Assembly: GCF_901933205.1 (NCBI RefSeq)
Contig: NW_022148710.1
Span: forward strand, 46,417 to 110,416
Length of the DNA: 64,000 nt
Direction of reading: 5' to 3'
Source: Camarhynchus parvulus
Taxonomy: Eukaryota; Chordata; Aves; Passeriformes; Thraupidae
Of this stretch, positions 24,901 to 31,349 are shown one piece after another. A model generated the notes under the pieces. It worked only from the letters and a program-made list of their open reading frames with translations, was not told where the DNA came from and made no database searches. Numbering within the stretch: the stretch's first letter is position 1; each line of letters starts with the position of its first letter. The position numbers and the translations under genes are program-made.

Positions 24901-27900
24901 CCGCGCCCCAGACAGCCCCGAAATAGCCCCGAAAAATTCCTGAAATAGCCCTGAAATAGCCCTGAAAAATTCCTGAAATAGCCCCGAAAAATTCCTGAAA
25001 TAGCCCTGAAAAATTCCTGAAATAGCCCCTGAAAAATTCCTGAAATAGCCCTGAAAAATTCCTGAAATAGCCCTGAAAAATTCCTGAAATAGCCCTCAAA
25101 CAGTCCCAAAATATTCCTGAAATAGTTCCAAAATATTCCTCAAAACAGTCGCAAAATGTCCCGGAAAAATTCCTGAAATAGTCCCAAAATATCCCTGAAA
25201 TATCCCTGAAAATAGTCCTAAAATATTCCTGAAAACAGTCCCAAAATATTCCTGAAATAGTCCCAAAATATCCCTGAGATAGCCCCAAAATATCCTGGAA
25301 AAATTCCTGAGATAGCCCCAAAATATCCTGGAAAAATTCCTGAGATAGCCCCAAAATACCCTGGAAAAATTCCTGAGATAGCCCCAAAATATCCTGGAAA
25401 AATTCCTGAGATAGCCCCAAAATATTCCTCAAAATAGTCTCAAAATATCCCTGAAAAAGTCCCAAAATATCTTTGAAATATTTCTGAAATATTCTTGAAA
25501 TATCCCTGCAAATGTCCCCCAAAATACCCCTGAAATAGTCCCAAAATATCCCTGAAAAATTCCCAAAATATCCCTGAAAAATTCCCAAAATATCCCCCAA
25601 ATATTCCCAAAATGTTCCTAAAATGTTCCTGAAATAGCCCTGGAAATGTCCCCAAAATATCCCCAAAAACGCTCCTAAATCCCCTAAAAACGTTCGTTCC
25701 TAAATCCCCTAAAAACGTTCCTAAATCCCCTAAAAACGCTCCCAAATCCCCCAAAAACGTTCCTAAATCCCCTAAAACCACCCCCACACCCCAGTTTTTT
25801 CTCCAGGTTTCATCATCACTACAAGATCCCATCCATGGTCCTCAACACCTTCAACCCCAAAATTCCCGAAACCGTTCCCAAACCCCCAAAACTGCTCCTA
25901 AACCCCCCCAAAAAACGCTCCCAAATCCCCTAAAAATGCTCCCAAATCCCCAAAAAACGTTCCTAAATCCCCTAAAACCATCCCCAAACCCCAGTTTTTT
26001 TCTCCAGGTTTCATCATCACTACAAGCTCCTATCCATGGTCTCCTCACCAAAATCAACACCTTCAACCCCCAAAATTCCCGAAATCGTTCCCAAACCCCC
26101 AAAACTGCTCCTAAACCCCAAAAAACGTTCCTAAATCCCCAAAAAACGTTCCTAAAGCCCCTAATATGCCGCAGGGTTCATCATTTTTGTCCCCCAGGCT
26201 GTTCATCATTACAAGCTGCATCCGTGGTCGCCACCTGCCCGACCGCATGCTCACCTACAAGGCCCTCAACACCTTCATCGACGACCTGTTCGCCTTCGTC
26301 ATCAAGATGCCCATGATGTACAGGATAGGCTGCCTGAGGGACGGTGAGCCGGGATTTTGGGGGGAATTTGGGGGATTTGGGGATTTTTGGGAATTTTGGG
26401 AAATTTTGGGGGGGTTTTGGGGAATTTGAGAGGGAGTTTTGGGGTTTCCAGGTGGAATTTTGGGGTTCCAGAAAGGGATTTTGGGGATTTGAGAGGCAGA
26501 TTTGGGGTTCCAGAGGAGATGCCCATGATGTACAGGATAGGCTGCCTGAGGGACGGTGAGCCGGGATTTTGGGGGAATTTGGGGGATTTTGGGAAATTTT
26601 GGGGAATTTGAGGGGAATTTTGGGGAATTTGAGATGAAGTTTTGGGGATTCCAGGTGAAATTTTGGGGATTTGAGAGGCAGATTTGGGGTTCCAGAGGAG
26701 ATGCCCATGATGTACAGGATAGGCTGCCTGAGGGACAGTGAGCCGGGATTTTGGGGGGAATTTTGGGGATTTTGGGGAATTTGGGGGGAATTTGGGGAAT
26801 TTGAGGGGGAGTTTTGGGGTTTCCAGGTGGAATTTTGGGGTTCCAGAAAGGGAATTTGGGGTTCCAGAGGAGATGCCCATGATGTACAGGATAGGCTGCC
26901 TGAGGGACGGTGAGCGGGGAATTTGGGGGAAATTTGGGGGATTTGGGGATTTTTGGGCAATTTTGGGGAATTTGAGGGGGGGAATTTGAGGGGGAGTTTT
27001 GGGGATTCCAGGTGGAATTTTGGGGATTTGAGAGGCAGATTTGGGGTTCCAGAGGAGATGCCCATGATGTACAGGATAGGCTGCCTGAGGGACGGTGAGC
27101 GGGGATTTTGGGGGAATTTGGGGGATTTTTGGGAAATTTTGGGGAATTTGAGGGGAATTTTGGGGAATTTGAGATGAAGTTTTGGGGATTCCAGGTGAAA
27201 TTTTGGGGATTTGAGAGGCAGATTTGGGGTTCCAGAGGAGATGCCCATGATGTACAGGATAGGCTGCCTGAGGGACGGTGAGCCGGGATTTTGGGGGGAA
27301 TTTTGGGGATTTTGGGGAATTTTGGGGGGAATTTGGGGAATTTGAGGGGGAGTTTTGGGGTTTCCAGGTGGAATTTTGGGGTTCCAGAAAGGGAATTTGG
27401 GGTTCCAGAGGAGATGCCCATGATGTACAGGATAGGCTGCCTGAGGGACGGTGAGCGGGGAATTTGGGGGAAATTTGGGGGATTTGGGGATTTTTGGCAA
27501 TTTTGGGGAATTTGAGGGGAATTTTGGGGAATTTGAGGGGGAGTTTTGGGGATTCCAGGTGGAATTTTGGGGATTTGAGAGGCAGATTTGGGGTTCCAGA
27601 GGAGATGCCCATGATGTACAGGATAGGCTGCCTGAGGGACGGTGAGCGGGATTTTGGGGGGAATTTTGGGGATTTTGGGAAATTTTGGGGAATTTGAGGG
27701 GGAGTTTTGGGGGGGATTTGGGGAAATTTTGGGGTTCTAGAAGGGAATTTTGAGGATTCCAGGAGGGGATTTTTGGATTTGAGAGAGAATTCTGGGATTG
27801 CGGAAAGGTGATTTGGGGATTCTAGAGAGGGAATTTTGGGGTTCCAAAACAGAATTTGGGGATTTGAGAGGGAATTTTGGGGTTTCCAGGTGGAATTTTG

Positions 27901-28512
27901 GGGATTCCAGAAAGGGAATTTGGGGTTTCCAGAGGAGATGCCCATGATGTACAGGATAGGCTGCCTGAGGGACGGTGAGCGGGGAATTTGGGGTGAATTT
28001 GGGGGATTTTGGCCAATTTTGGGGAGGATTTTGGGGAATTTCAGAGGGAATTTTGGGGTTTCCAGAGGAGATGCCCATGATGTACAGGATGGGCTGCCTG
28101 AGGGACTGTGAACGGGATTTTGGGGTGAATTTTAGAGATTTTGGGAAATTTTGGGGGTGGATTTTGGGCTAATTCGAGCTGGACTTTTGGGCGTTCCAGA
28201 ATGAACATTTGGGGGATTTGAGATGCAATTCTGGCCGTTCCCAAACCGTTCCTCCATAACCCCAAAAAAACCCTGAATTTCTCCAAATTTGCCCCGAACA
28301 AACGCCCAAAACCCCCAAATCTCCCCGAATTTTCCCCAAAAAAAACCCGAATTTTCCCCCCCTCCCCGATGGCAGACGTGGTGTTCTTCATCTACCTGTA
28401 CCAGCGCTGGATTTACCGCGTGGACCCCACGCGCGTCAACGAATTCGGCGGCACCGGCGAAGCCCCCGCGGCGCCGCCCCCCGAGCCCGCCCGCGACAAA
28501 AAAAACGATTAA
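872..28512 (+). CDS. CLPTM1: CLPTM1, exons 2-14 (cleft lip and palate transmembrane protein 1)
   Basis: Thirteen exons in the right order and phase encode nearly all of CLPTM1, a multipass ER/Golgi membrane protein of about 670 residues in mammals. The family is linked to T-cell development and to retention of GABA-A receptors in the ER. Diagnostic strings include ISEHEHFTDFN, VYGDWTSGENSDGCYEH, LLTGETEADPEMIK, WNFLGEELYEQSDEEQDSVK and YQRWIYRVDPTRVNEFG. A first hydrophobic segment (exon 3), a large lumenal domain (exons 4-8) and a C-terminal membrane bundle (exons 9-14) follow the family layout. Exon 1 is upstream of the window. The count of 14 exons, including the missing first one, fits the mammalian gene as I recall it. 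The C-terminal tail is short, ending DKKND, without most of the long Ala/Pro/Thr tail of mammals. Exons 8 and 13 carry small indels. Orthology is certain; integrity of the reading frame is not. Confidence 0.97.
985..2165. repeat. 24-30 bp minisatellite in CLPTM1 intron 2, with three copies of the exon 2 tail
   Basis: The unit core GAAGGGGTTAAAGGGGCTGG is repeated some 45 times. At about 1622-1660, 1936-1970 and 2090-2125 the array contains CCCCTGTTCAGGTGGGATTC. This matches the end of exon 2 plus donor (GTCCTGTTCAG|GTGAGA) and is followed each time by the same GGCTGAAAGGGTTAAAGG lead-in as after the real exon. The open frames of 110-359 codons seen here are products of the repeat. Confidence 0.9.
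2166..3345. repeat. G/A-rich minisatellite, distal half of CLPTM1 intron 2
   Basis: Variable units of about 30-60 bp are built from GGGAATTTTTGGGAAATAGA with ATCGATGG and AAAAAGAAAAATTTTTGGGA segments, degenerating towards the exon 3 acceptor. No gene is seen. Confidence 0.85.
3354..3477 (+). CDS. CLPTM1: CLPTM1 exon 3
   Basis: 124 nt, acceptor CCCGCAG, donor ATG|GTGGGA. It encodes IFIIWAISSWFRR, the first hydrophobic segment, then a Ser/Gly-rich linker and RNLFPKDTLM, as in mammals. It begins in phase 2 (completing Arg) and ends in phase 0. The last ~57 nt are copied six times in the following intron. Confidence 0.96.
3478..4660 (+). repeat. CLPTM1 intron 3 array with six copies of the exon 3 tail and its donor
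   Basis: Copies of the exon 3 3' end (GCGGCCGCAGCCCCAGCAGG through CTCATGGTGGG) end at about 3676, 3832, 4076, 4255, 4416 and 4593. They are separated by GGGATTTGGGATTTGGGATT and AAATCTGGGATTG spacers. Four keep ATG|GTGGG; two read GTAGTGGG or GTGGTGGG. The second lacks an internal CTGTTC. Unit length varies from about 150 to 240 bp because the spacer varies. Confidence 0.92.
4661..6535. repeat. Minisatellite, distal CLPTM1 intron 3
   Basis: Units of about 25-45 bp built on GCTGAATTCCCAGGATTTTT, with occasional GGGACTCCTTCCCAAGGATT blocks every few hundred bases that suggest a higher-order unit. No gene is seen. Confidence 0.85.
6547..6705 (+). CDS. CLPTM1: CLPTM1 exon 4
   Basis: 159 nt (53 codons), acceptor TCCCGCAG, donor CCCAG|GTGGGA, phase 0 on both sides. 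Encodes DLYVYISEHEHFTDFN, SALFWEKRDLVYGDW and SGENSDGCYEHSGEVDISQ, matching the mammalian lumenal domain almost residue for residue. Confidence 0.97.
6706..7800 (+). repeat. CLPTM1 intron 4 array with copies of the exon 4 tail
   Basis: Two longer copies (about 7042-7096 and 7228-7276) repeat CGACGGCTGCTACGAGCACT through CATCTCCCAGGTGGG. Two shorter ones (about 6887-6905 and 7636-7654) repeat only GGACATCTCCCAGGTGGG. The longer copies read GAGCACTTTGGGG where the exon has GAGCACTCCGGGG. Spacers are GGGAATTTGGGGTCGGGAAA-type units. Confidence 0.9.
7800..8565. repeat. T/C-rich minisatellite, distal CLPTM1 intron 4
   Basis: Degenerate units of TTTTTCCCGAGGTTTTTCC, with a higher-order period near 230 bp (compare 7880-8080 with 8110-8320). 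It forms a long polypyrimidine lead-in to the exon 5 acceptor. Confidence 0.8.
8576..8693 (+). CDS. CLPTM1: CLPTM1 exon 5
   Basis: 118 nt, acceptor TTCGCGCAG, donor GGA|GTACGG. Encodes SVQRNGSIYVHVYFTKSGF, HPDPRQKSLYRRLATVHTSR and the first base of Met (A|TG with exon 6). Near-identical to mammals. Confidence 0.97.
8694..10345 (+). repeat. CLPTM1 intron 5 array with two exon 5 tail copies
   Basis: Units of about 50-60 bp contain CAGGAATTCCCGATTTTTGG and CCCAAATCCCTTGGGAATGG. Near 9246-9276 and 9929-9960 the array contains CTGGCCACTGTGCACAGCTC/TACCGTGCACAGCTCCAGGA followed by GTACGGAAT. These are diverged copies of the last ~27 nt of exon 5 and its donor (exon: GTGCACACCTCCAGGA|GTACGG). Confidence 0.88.
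10350..12080. repeat. Pyrimidine-rich repeat, distal CLPTM1 intron 5
   Basis: T/C-only low-complexity DNA of CCCCATTTTTCCCTTTTATT type, with imperfect copies of about 350-400 bp (TTTGCCTTATAATTTCCCCA recurs near 10848, 11238, 11582 and 11938). Strong strand asymmetry: almost no G on this strand. It leads directly into the exon 6 acceptor. Confidence 0.85.
12088..12173 (+). CDS. CLPTM1: CLPTM1 exon 6
   Basis: 86 nt, acceptor TTTCCCTCAG, donor AAG|GTGGGA. Encodes (M)INKYKRRRFQKTKNL and LLTGETEADPEMIK, essentially identical to mammals. Phase 1 to phase 0. Confidence 0.97.
12174..13560. repeat. G/T-rich repeat, CLPTM1 intron 6
   Basis: G/T-only low-complexity DNA of GGGGATTTTTTGGGTCTTTT type with AAAATATTTTTGGGG segments, becoming T-rich at 13400-13560. 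The many G-runs could allow G-quadruplexes on this strand. No gene and no exon copies seen. Confidence 0.85.
13613..13733 (+). CDS. CLPTM1: CLPTM1 exon 7
   Basis: 121 nt, acceptor CCCCTGCAG, donor CAGT|GTGAGC. Encodes RAEDFGPVEVISHWHPNL, TINMVDDHTPWVKGSVPPPL and DQ plus the first base of Tyr. Matches mammals closely. Confidence 0.97.
13734..14280 (+). repeat. CLPTM1 intron 7, proximal part with one exon 7 tail copy
   Basis: A diverged duplicate at about 13873-13925 (CTGGGTCAGGGGCAGTG ... CCTGGACCAGTGTGAGCAGC) repeats the end of exon 7, its donor and the first intronic bases CAGCCAGAATT. Two further ~150-200 bp duplications of the intron follow (GGGGCTGGGTTGGGATTGTG at 13819 and 14157). A stretch at 14000-14095 is non-repetitive and unlike its surroundings. 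Confidence 0.8.
14280..15950. repeat. C/A/T-rich repeat ending in a 10 bp ATTCATTCCC array, CLPTM1 intron 7
   Basis: CCCCATTTATTCCCATTTTC-type units pass at about 15275 into a regular array of CCATTCATTCCC (10 bp with 7 bp CCATTTC interruptions) running to the exon 8 acceptor. It contains almost no G. Confidence 0.88.
15959..16202 (+). CDS. CLPTM1: CLPTM1 exon 8, with apparent 1-nt deletion
   Basis: 244 nt, acceptor CCCGCCAG, donor AAG|GTACAA. It first encodes VKFDALSGDYFPILYFND, YWNLQRDYFPINESV and LSFCPLSLWRWQLYA. The frame then breaks near 16120: TACGCGCGCAGAGC where TACGCGGCGCAGAGC is expected. The adjacent frame continues with QSSRSPWNFLGEELYEQ and SDEEQDSVK, fully conserved, to the exon end. 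With one restored base the exon is 2 + 243 nt, exactly in phase. The duplicate at 16745-16828 keeps GGCGCAG, which supports a lost G here, either a consensus error or a real mutation. Confidence 0.93.
16205..18030. repeat. T-rich repeat, CLPTM1 intron 8
   Basis: CCCAATTTTTCTACAATTTT-type units with CCAATATTTTTCCC, interrupted by the exon 8 tail copy at 16740-16828. There are larger duplications such as TTTAGGAGTTTAGTGCAGAT near 16990, 17090 and 17682. No gene seen. Confidence 0.82.
16740..16828 (+). repeat. Duplicate of the exon 8 tail with acceptor-like and donor ends
   Basis: 75 nt (16754-16828) identical to the last 75 nt of exon 8, preceded by TTTTGGCGCAG (usable as an acceptor) and followed by the same donor GTACAAATTC. 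It is 25 codons in phase 0. It is most simply an exon-tail duplication inside intron 8; the 14-exon count argues it is not a separate normal exon. Confidence 0.88.
18034..18127 (+). CDS. CLPTM1: CLPTM1 exon 9
   Basis: 94 nt, acceptor TTTTCCAG, donor AACG|GTGACA. Encodes VALLETNPY followed by the membrane segment LLALTIVVSIVHSVFEF and LAFKN, with the first base of Asp. Identical in type to mammals. Confidence 0.97.
18128..20311 (+). repeat. CLPTM1 intron 9 array holding both exon 9 tail copies and exon 10 head copies
   Basis: The background unit is TTCAGCCCAAAAATCCCTGG/AAATTAATCCTAAAAATC. Exon 9 tail copies (TTCGAGTTCCTGGCCTTC plus AAAAACG|GTGACAATTCCC) lie at about 18282, 18779, 19456 and 19799. 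Exon 10 head copies (CGCAGACATCCAGCTCTGG plus AACAGCCGCCAGTC) lie at about 19896 and 20037, before the true exon 10. A 65-bp non-repetitive insert sits at 19068-19132. Confidence 0.9.
20315..20505 (+). CDS. CLPTM1: CLPTM1 exon 10
   Basis: 191 nt, acceptor TTCGCGCAG, donor AGG|GTCAGT. Encodes DIQFWNSRQSLEGLSVRSV, the hydrophobic FFGVFQSLVVLLYIL, DNETNVVVQ, LSVLVGLLIDLWKI and TKVMDVR. Near-identical to mammals. Confidence 0.97.
20506..21890 (+). repeat. Purine-rich CLPTM1 intron 10 array with one long exon 10 tail copy
   Basis: GGAAAAAATGGCAAAAAACG-type units form higher-order copies of ~180-200 bp (GGCAAAACACATGGGGAAAA recurs near 20651, 20815, 21170, 21326, 21482 and 21620). At 20934-21005 a ~72-nt copy of the exon 10 tail is followed by donor GTCAGTCTGGGG. 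It differs from the exon by one visible base (ATCAACCTC for ATCGACCTC). Confidence 0.9.
21890..22708. repeat. AT-rich minisatellite, distal CLPTM1 intron 10
   Basis: GGGATTAATTTGGGATTTAT and GGGATTTCCTGCGGGATTAA units, ending at the exon 11 acceptor (TTTTTTTGGCAG). Confidence 0.85.
22713..22808 (+). CDS. CLPTM1: CLPTM1 exon 11
   Basis: 96 nt (32 codons, phase 0 both sides), donor GAT|GTGAGT. Encodes LDREQRLAGLLPRPRF and TDKSTYVESSTKVYDD, as in mammals. Confidence 0.97.
22812..23320. repeat. GGGAATTTGGGAATTTGGGA minisatellite, proximal CLPTM1 intron 11
   Basis: 9-bp GGGAATTTG steps grouped into ~45-65 bp units, each ending GGGAACCCTCGGGATGGGAA or a variant. No exon copy is seen here. Confidence 0.85.
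23330..24753 (+). repeat. CLPTM1 intron 11 array with about eleven copies of the exon 12 acceptor and head
   Basis: Units of about 90-200 bp contain TTTCCAGATGGCGTTCCGGT plus ACCACAATGATCCCAAA, then C/A-rich spacer. Clear copies begin near 23548, 23744, 23889, 23982, 24073, 24167, 24437, 24572 and 24661. Weaker ones near 23408 and 24292 lack the AG. The first ~17 nt equal the true exon 12 start (24754); copies diverge at GGTACC (CACAATG instead of CTGTCGTGG). Confidence 0.93.
24754..24889 (+). CDS. CLPTM1: CLPTM1 exon 12
   Basis: 136 nt, acceptor GGTTTCCAG, donor TTCG|GTGAGT. Encodes MAFRYLS, the membrane segment WILFPLLGCYAVYSLLYL, EHKGWYSWVLSMLYGF and LLTF with the first base of Gly. Of the copies of this acceptor, only this one continues into conserved coding sequence. 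Confidence 0.97.
24900..26170 (+). repeat. CLPTM1 intron 12 array, with two degenerate exon 13 head copies
   Basis: Units of AAAATTCCTGAAATAGCCCT type (24900-25660) pass into CCCCTAAAAACGTTCCTAAA units. At about 25799-25870 and 25996-26080, TTTTTTCTCCAGGTTTCATC plus ATCACTACAAG... and (CTCACC)AAAATCAACACCTTCAAC echo the exon 13 head (TTCATCA...TACAAGCTG...CTCACCTACAAG...AACACCTTCATC). They are diverged partial copies with an acceptor. Confidence 0.82.
26175..26343 (+). CDS. CLPTM1: CLPTM1 exon 13, 5' third scrambled by small indels
   Basis: Acceptor GCCGCAG at 26172-26174, donor GACG|GTGAGC. The 3' part is perfectly conserved: HLPDRMLTYKALNTFIDDL and FAFVIKMPMMYRIGCLRD. The 5' part should read like FITMTPQLFINYKLKSVA. 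Instead GGTTCATCATTTTTGTCCCCCAG... and LFIITSCIRGR are read. The nucleotides still align with the expected codons if a base is deleted at TTCATCA(A)CTAC and bases are inserted at GTGG(T)CGCC, so an eight-residue stretch is out of frame between compensating indels. Consensus error or local gene conversion from the degenerate copies upstream are both possible. Confidence 0.9.
26344..28200 (+). repeat. CLPTM1 intron 13 array: nine copies of the exon 13 tail, each bounded by AG and GT
   Basis: Nine copies of ATGCCCATGATGTACAGGAT + AGGCTGCCTGAGGGACG|GTGAGC end near 26555, 26738, 26911, 27096, 27280, 27451, 27642, 27975 and 28109; most units are ~170-190 bp. Each is preceded by GGGGTTCCAG|AGGAG (or GGTTTCCAG), so each can be read as a 42-nt cassette with both splice sites. 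The last copy is diverged (GATGGGC, GACTGTGAAC), one has GACAGTGAGC, and the rest are identical to the exon. Spacers are G-rich (GGGGAATTTGAGGGGGAGTT). Confidence 0.95.
28376..28512 (+). CDS. CLPTM1: CLPTM1 exon 14 (terminal)
   Basis: 137 nt, acceptor GATGGCAG, stop TAA at 28510-28512. Encodes DVVFFIYLYQRWIYRVDPTR then VNEFGGTGE and a short Ala/Pro tail ending PARDKKND. Mammalian proteins carry roughly 60 more tail residues before DKKKD, so the tail is shortened but keeps the charged end. Confidence 0.97.
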
Positions 28513-28565
28513 AAAAAAAAAATTAATAATAACTAATTAATTAAATAATAAAATAAATAAATACA
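28513..28565 (+). terminator. Candidate CLPTM1 poly(A) signals
   Basis: Overlapping AATAAA hexamers from 28547 lie 35-50 nt after the stop in an A/T-rich run, which would give a very short 3' UTR. An alternative CATAAA at 30123-30128, after the NF-Y-motif array, would give a 1.6 kb UTR. Confidence 0.5.
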
Positions 28566-28649
28566 TAAATAAATCCCCCCATTCCCCCTCCCCCCCGGAC
28601 GGAACGTTCCAGAACTTTCCATCCCCCCCCACCCCCCCCACCACCACCC

Positions 28650-30010
28650 CGTGATGGGGGAGGGGGCGGTGAGGGGGGGTTCCCATTGGCCAGATGGGAT
28701 TTTTGGGGGGATTTTGGGTTTTTTGGGGTGTCACCTCCTGTCCCTTCCATTCCCGGGTTCCCATTGGCCAGATGGGATTTTTGGGGGGGATTTTGGGTTT
28801 TTTGGGGGGATTTTGGGGGTGTCACCTCCTGTTCCCTCCTCTCCAAGGTTCCCATTGGCCAGATGGGATTTTGGGGGATTTTTGGGGGGATTTTTGGGGG
28901 ATTTTGGGGTTTTTGGGGGTGTCACCTCCTGTCCCCTCCCTCTCCCAAGTTCCCATTGGCCAGATGGGATTTTGGGGGGATTTTGGGGGTGTCACCTCCT
29001 GTCCCCTCCATTCCCAGATTCCCATTGGCCAGATGGGATTTTGGGGGGATTTTGGGGAGGATTTTGGGGGATTTTGGGGTTTTTGGGGGGTGTCACCTCC
29101 TGTCCCCTCCATTCCCAGATTCCTATTGGCCAGATGGGATTTTTGGGGGATTTTGGGGTTTTGGGGGTGTCACCTCCTGTCCCCTCCATTCCCAGATTCC
29201 CATTGGCCAGATGGGATTTTTGGGGGATTTTGGGGTTTTTGGGGGTGTCACCTCCTGTCCCCTCCATTCCCAGATTCCTATTGGCCAGATGGGATTTTTG
29301 GGGGATTTTGGGGTTTTTGGGGGTGTCACCTCCTGTCCCTTCCATTCCCAGGTTCCCATTGGCCAGCCGGGATTTTGGGGGGATTCTGGGGGGATTTTGG
29401 GGGTTTTGGGGGTGTCACCTCCTGTCCCCTCCTCTCCAAGGTTCCCATTGGCCAGATGGGATTTTTGGGGGATTTTGGGGTTTTTTGGGGGGATTTTGGG
29501 GGTGTCACCTCCTGTCCCCTCCTCTCCCGGATTTCCATTGGCCAGATGGGATTTGGGGGGATTTTTGGGGGGATTTTTGGGGGATTTTGGGGTTTTTGGA
29601 GGTGTCACCTCCTGTCCCCTCCCTCTCCCAAGTTCCCATTGGCCAGATGGGATTTTGGGGGGATTTTGGGGGTGTCACCTCCTGTCCCCTCCATTCCCAG
29701 ATTCCCATTGGCCAGATGGGATTTTGGGGGGATTTTGGGGAGGATTTTGGGGGAATTTGGGGTTTTTGGGGGGTGTCACCTCCTGTCCCCTCCATTCCCA
29801 GATTCCTATTGGCCAGATGGGATTTTTGGGGGATTTTGGGGTTTTTGGGGGGTGTCACCTCCTGTCCCCTCCATTCCCAGATTCCTATTGGCCAGATGGG
29901 ATTTTTGGGGGGATTTTGGGGTTTTTGGGGGGTGTCACCTCCTGTCCCCTCCATTCCCAGATTCCCATTGGCCAGCCGGGATTTTGGGGGGATTTTGGGG
30001 GGGTTTGTCA
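28650..30010. repeat. ~75-90 bp array downstream of CLPTM1 with repeated inverted CCAAT boxes
   Basis: About sixteen units hold TTCCCATTGGCCAGATGGGA, a G-run spacer and GGGTGTCACCTCCTGTCCCC. On the - strand most read GGCCAATGG, a full match to the NF-Y consensus RRCCAATSR. It may be 3' UTR if the distal poly(A) site is used. Confidence 0.88.
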
Positions 30011-30179
30011 CCTCCTGTCCCCTCCCCCGCCGGTGCCCGGTGTCACCTCCCGGTGTTGTCGCGTCCCCGTCGTGCTCCATCCATCCCATTGTCCGGTGTG
30101 GTAGGAAAAGTGTCCGCGGAGCCATAAAGAGCTGATTTCACCCCAAAACAATTCCACGTTTTTATTTCCTTCCGGGGTT

Positions 30180-31130
30180 TCACCATTTTGGGGGGGGATT
30201 TTTCCCACTTTTTGGGGGATTTTTCCCTTTTTTTTGGGGGCATTTTTCCCAATTCTTAGGGGGATTTTCCCACTTTTTGGGGATTTTTCCTTTTTTTGGG
30301 GGCATTTTTCCCAATTCTTAGCGGGATTTTTCCCACTTTTTGGGGGATTTTTCCCTTTTTGGGGGCATTTTTCCCAATTCTTAGGGGGTTTTTCCCACTT
30401 TTTGGGGGATTTTTCCCTTTTTTTGGGGGGCATTTTTCCCAATTCTTAGCGGGATTTTTCCCATTTTTTGGGGGATTTTTCCCATTTTTTGGGGGCATTT
30501 TTCCCAATTCTTAGCGGGATTTTCCCACTTTTTGGGGGAATTTTCCCATTTTTTGGGGGCATTTTTCCCAGTTCTTAGGGGGATTTTCCCACTTTTGGAG
30601 GGATTTTCCCATTTTTTTGGGGGGACAATTTTCCCTTTTTTTTTGGGAGATTTCCCCATTTTGGCGGTGATTTTTTTGAGGGGGGAGGGGTCCTGCTTTT
30701 TTGGGGGGGATTTCCCGTTTTTTGGGGAATTTTCCCAAGTTTTAGGGAGATTTTCCCACTTTTTTGGGGGGCGGGCGTTTTCGCACATTTTGGGCAGATT
30801 TTCCCAATTTTTGGCGTTTTCCCACCTTTTTCTGGTTGGAAAAGTCGCCTGGGGTGGAGCAGCAGCCCCAATTTGGGGAGGGGTCCCGGGGGTCCCGGTG
30901 ATTTGGGGGGTCCCGGGGGTCCCCATTAATTCGGGGAGGGGTCCCGAAGGTCCCGGTGATTTGGGGAGGGGGTCCCGGGAGTCCCTGTTAATTCGGGGAG
31001 GGGTCCTGGGGATCCCCGTTAATTCGGGGAGGGGTCCTGGGGAGTCCCGGTAATTTTGGGGGGGGTCCCGGGGTTGCCCGTTAATTTTGGGGGGGTCCCG
31101 TTAATTTTGGGGATCCCGGGGGGGTCTCTC
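30180..31130. repeat. G/T-rich repeats between CLPTM1 and the E-box island
   Basis: 30180-30790: ~55-60 bp units of TTTTTCCCAATTCTTAGGGG with CATTTTTCCC. 30880-31130: ~30-40 bp units of GGGGAGGGGTCCCGGGGGTC/CCCGTTAATT. Between them (30800-30870) is a short less repetitive stretch with no gene recognised. Confidence 0.8.
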
Positions 31131-31154
31131 CGTGTCCCCCTCCCCCTCCTCCCG

Positions 31155-31325
31155 CCAGTCACGTGTCTAGAACAGCGGCCCCGCCCCCTGGCACGTGCCC
31201 GGCGCAGGCCCCGCCCCCTCACGTGCCCCAGCCCTCGGAGGACACGTGACCTCAAGCTGGCGCTCCTATTGGTCGATGGAGCTGTCGGTCAAACGCAGGG
31301 GCGGGGCGTGGGCGGGGCTTGGGGA
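31155..31325. promoter_or_regulatory. Promoter-like island with four CACGTG E-boxes and GC boxes
   Basis: CACGTG occurs at 31160, 31192, 31220 and 31243 within 90 bp, two of them in GTCACGTG/CACGTGAC context as used by USF/MITF/TFE factors. They are interleaved with two GGCCCCGCCCCCT GC boxes, then CCTATTGGTC (inverted CCAAT) and GGGGCGGGGCGTGGGCGGGG. No coding exon is recognised within 2 kb on either side except the ERCC1 terminal exon further downstream, so the gene served is unknown. Confidence 0.6.
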
Positions 31326-31349
31326 GGCCGGGATTTGCCCCCGCCCCCA

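Noticed and set aside
31255..31330. Third copy of the ERCC1 promoter
   Set aside because: Shares only CCTATTGGTC and generic GC boxes with the two true copies; order and spacing differ.
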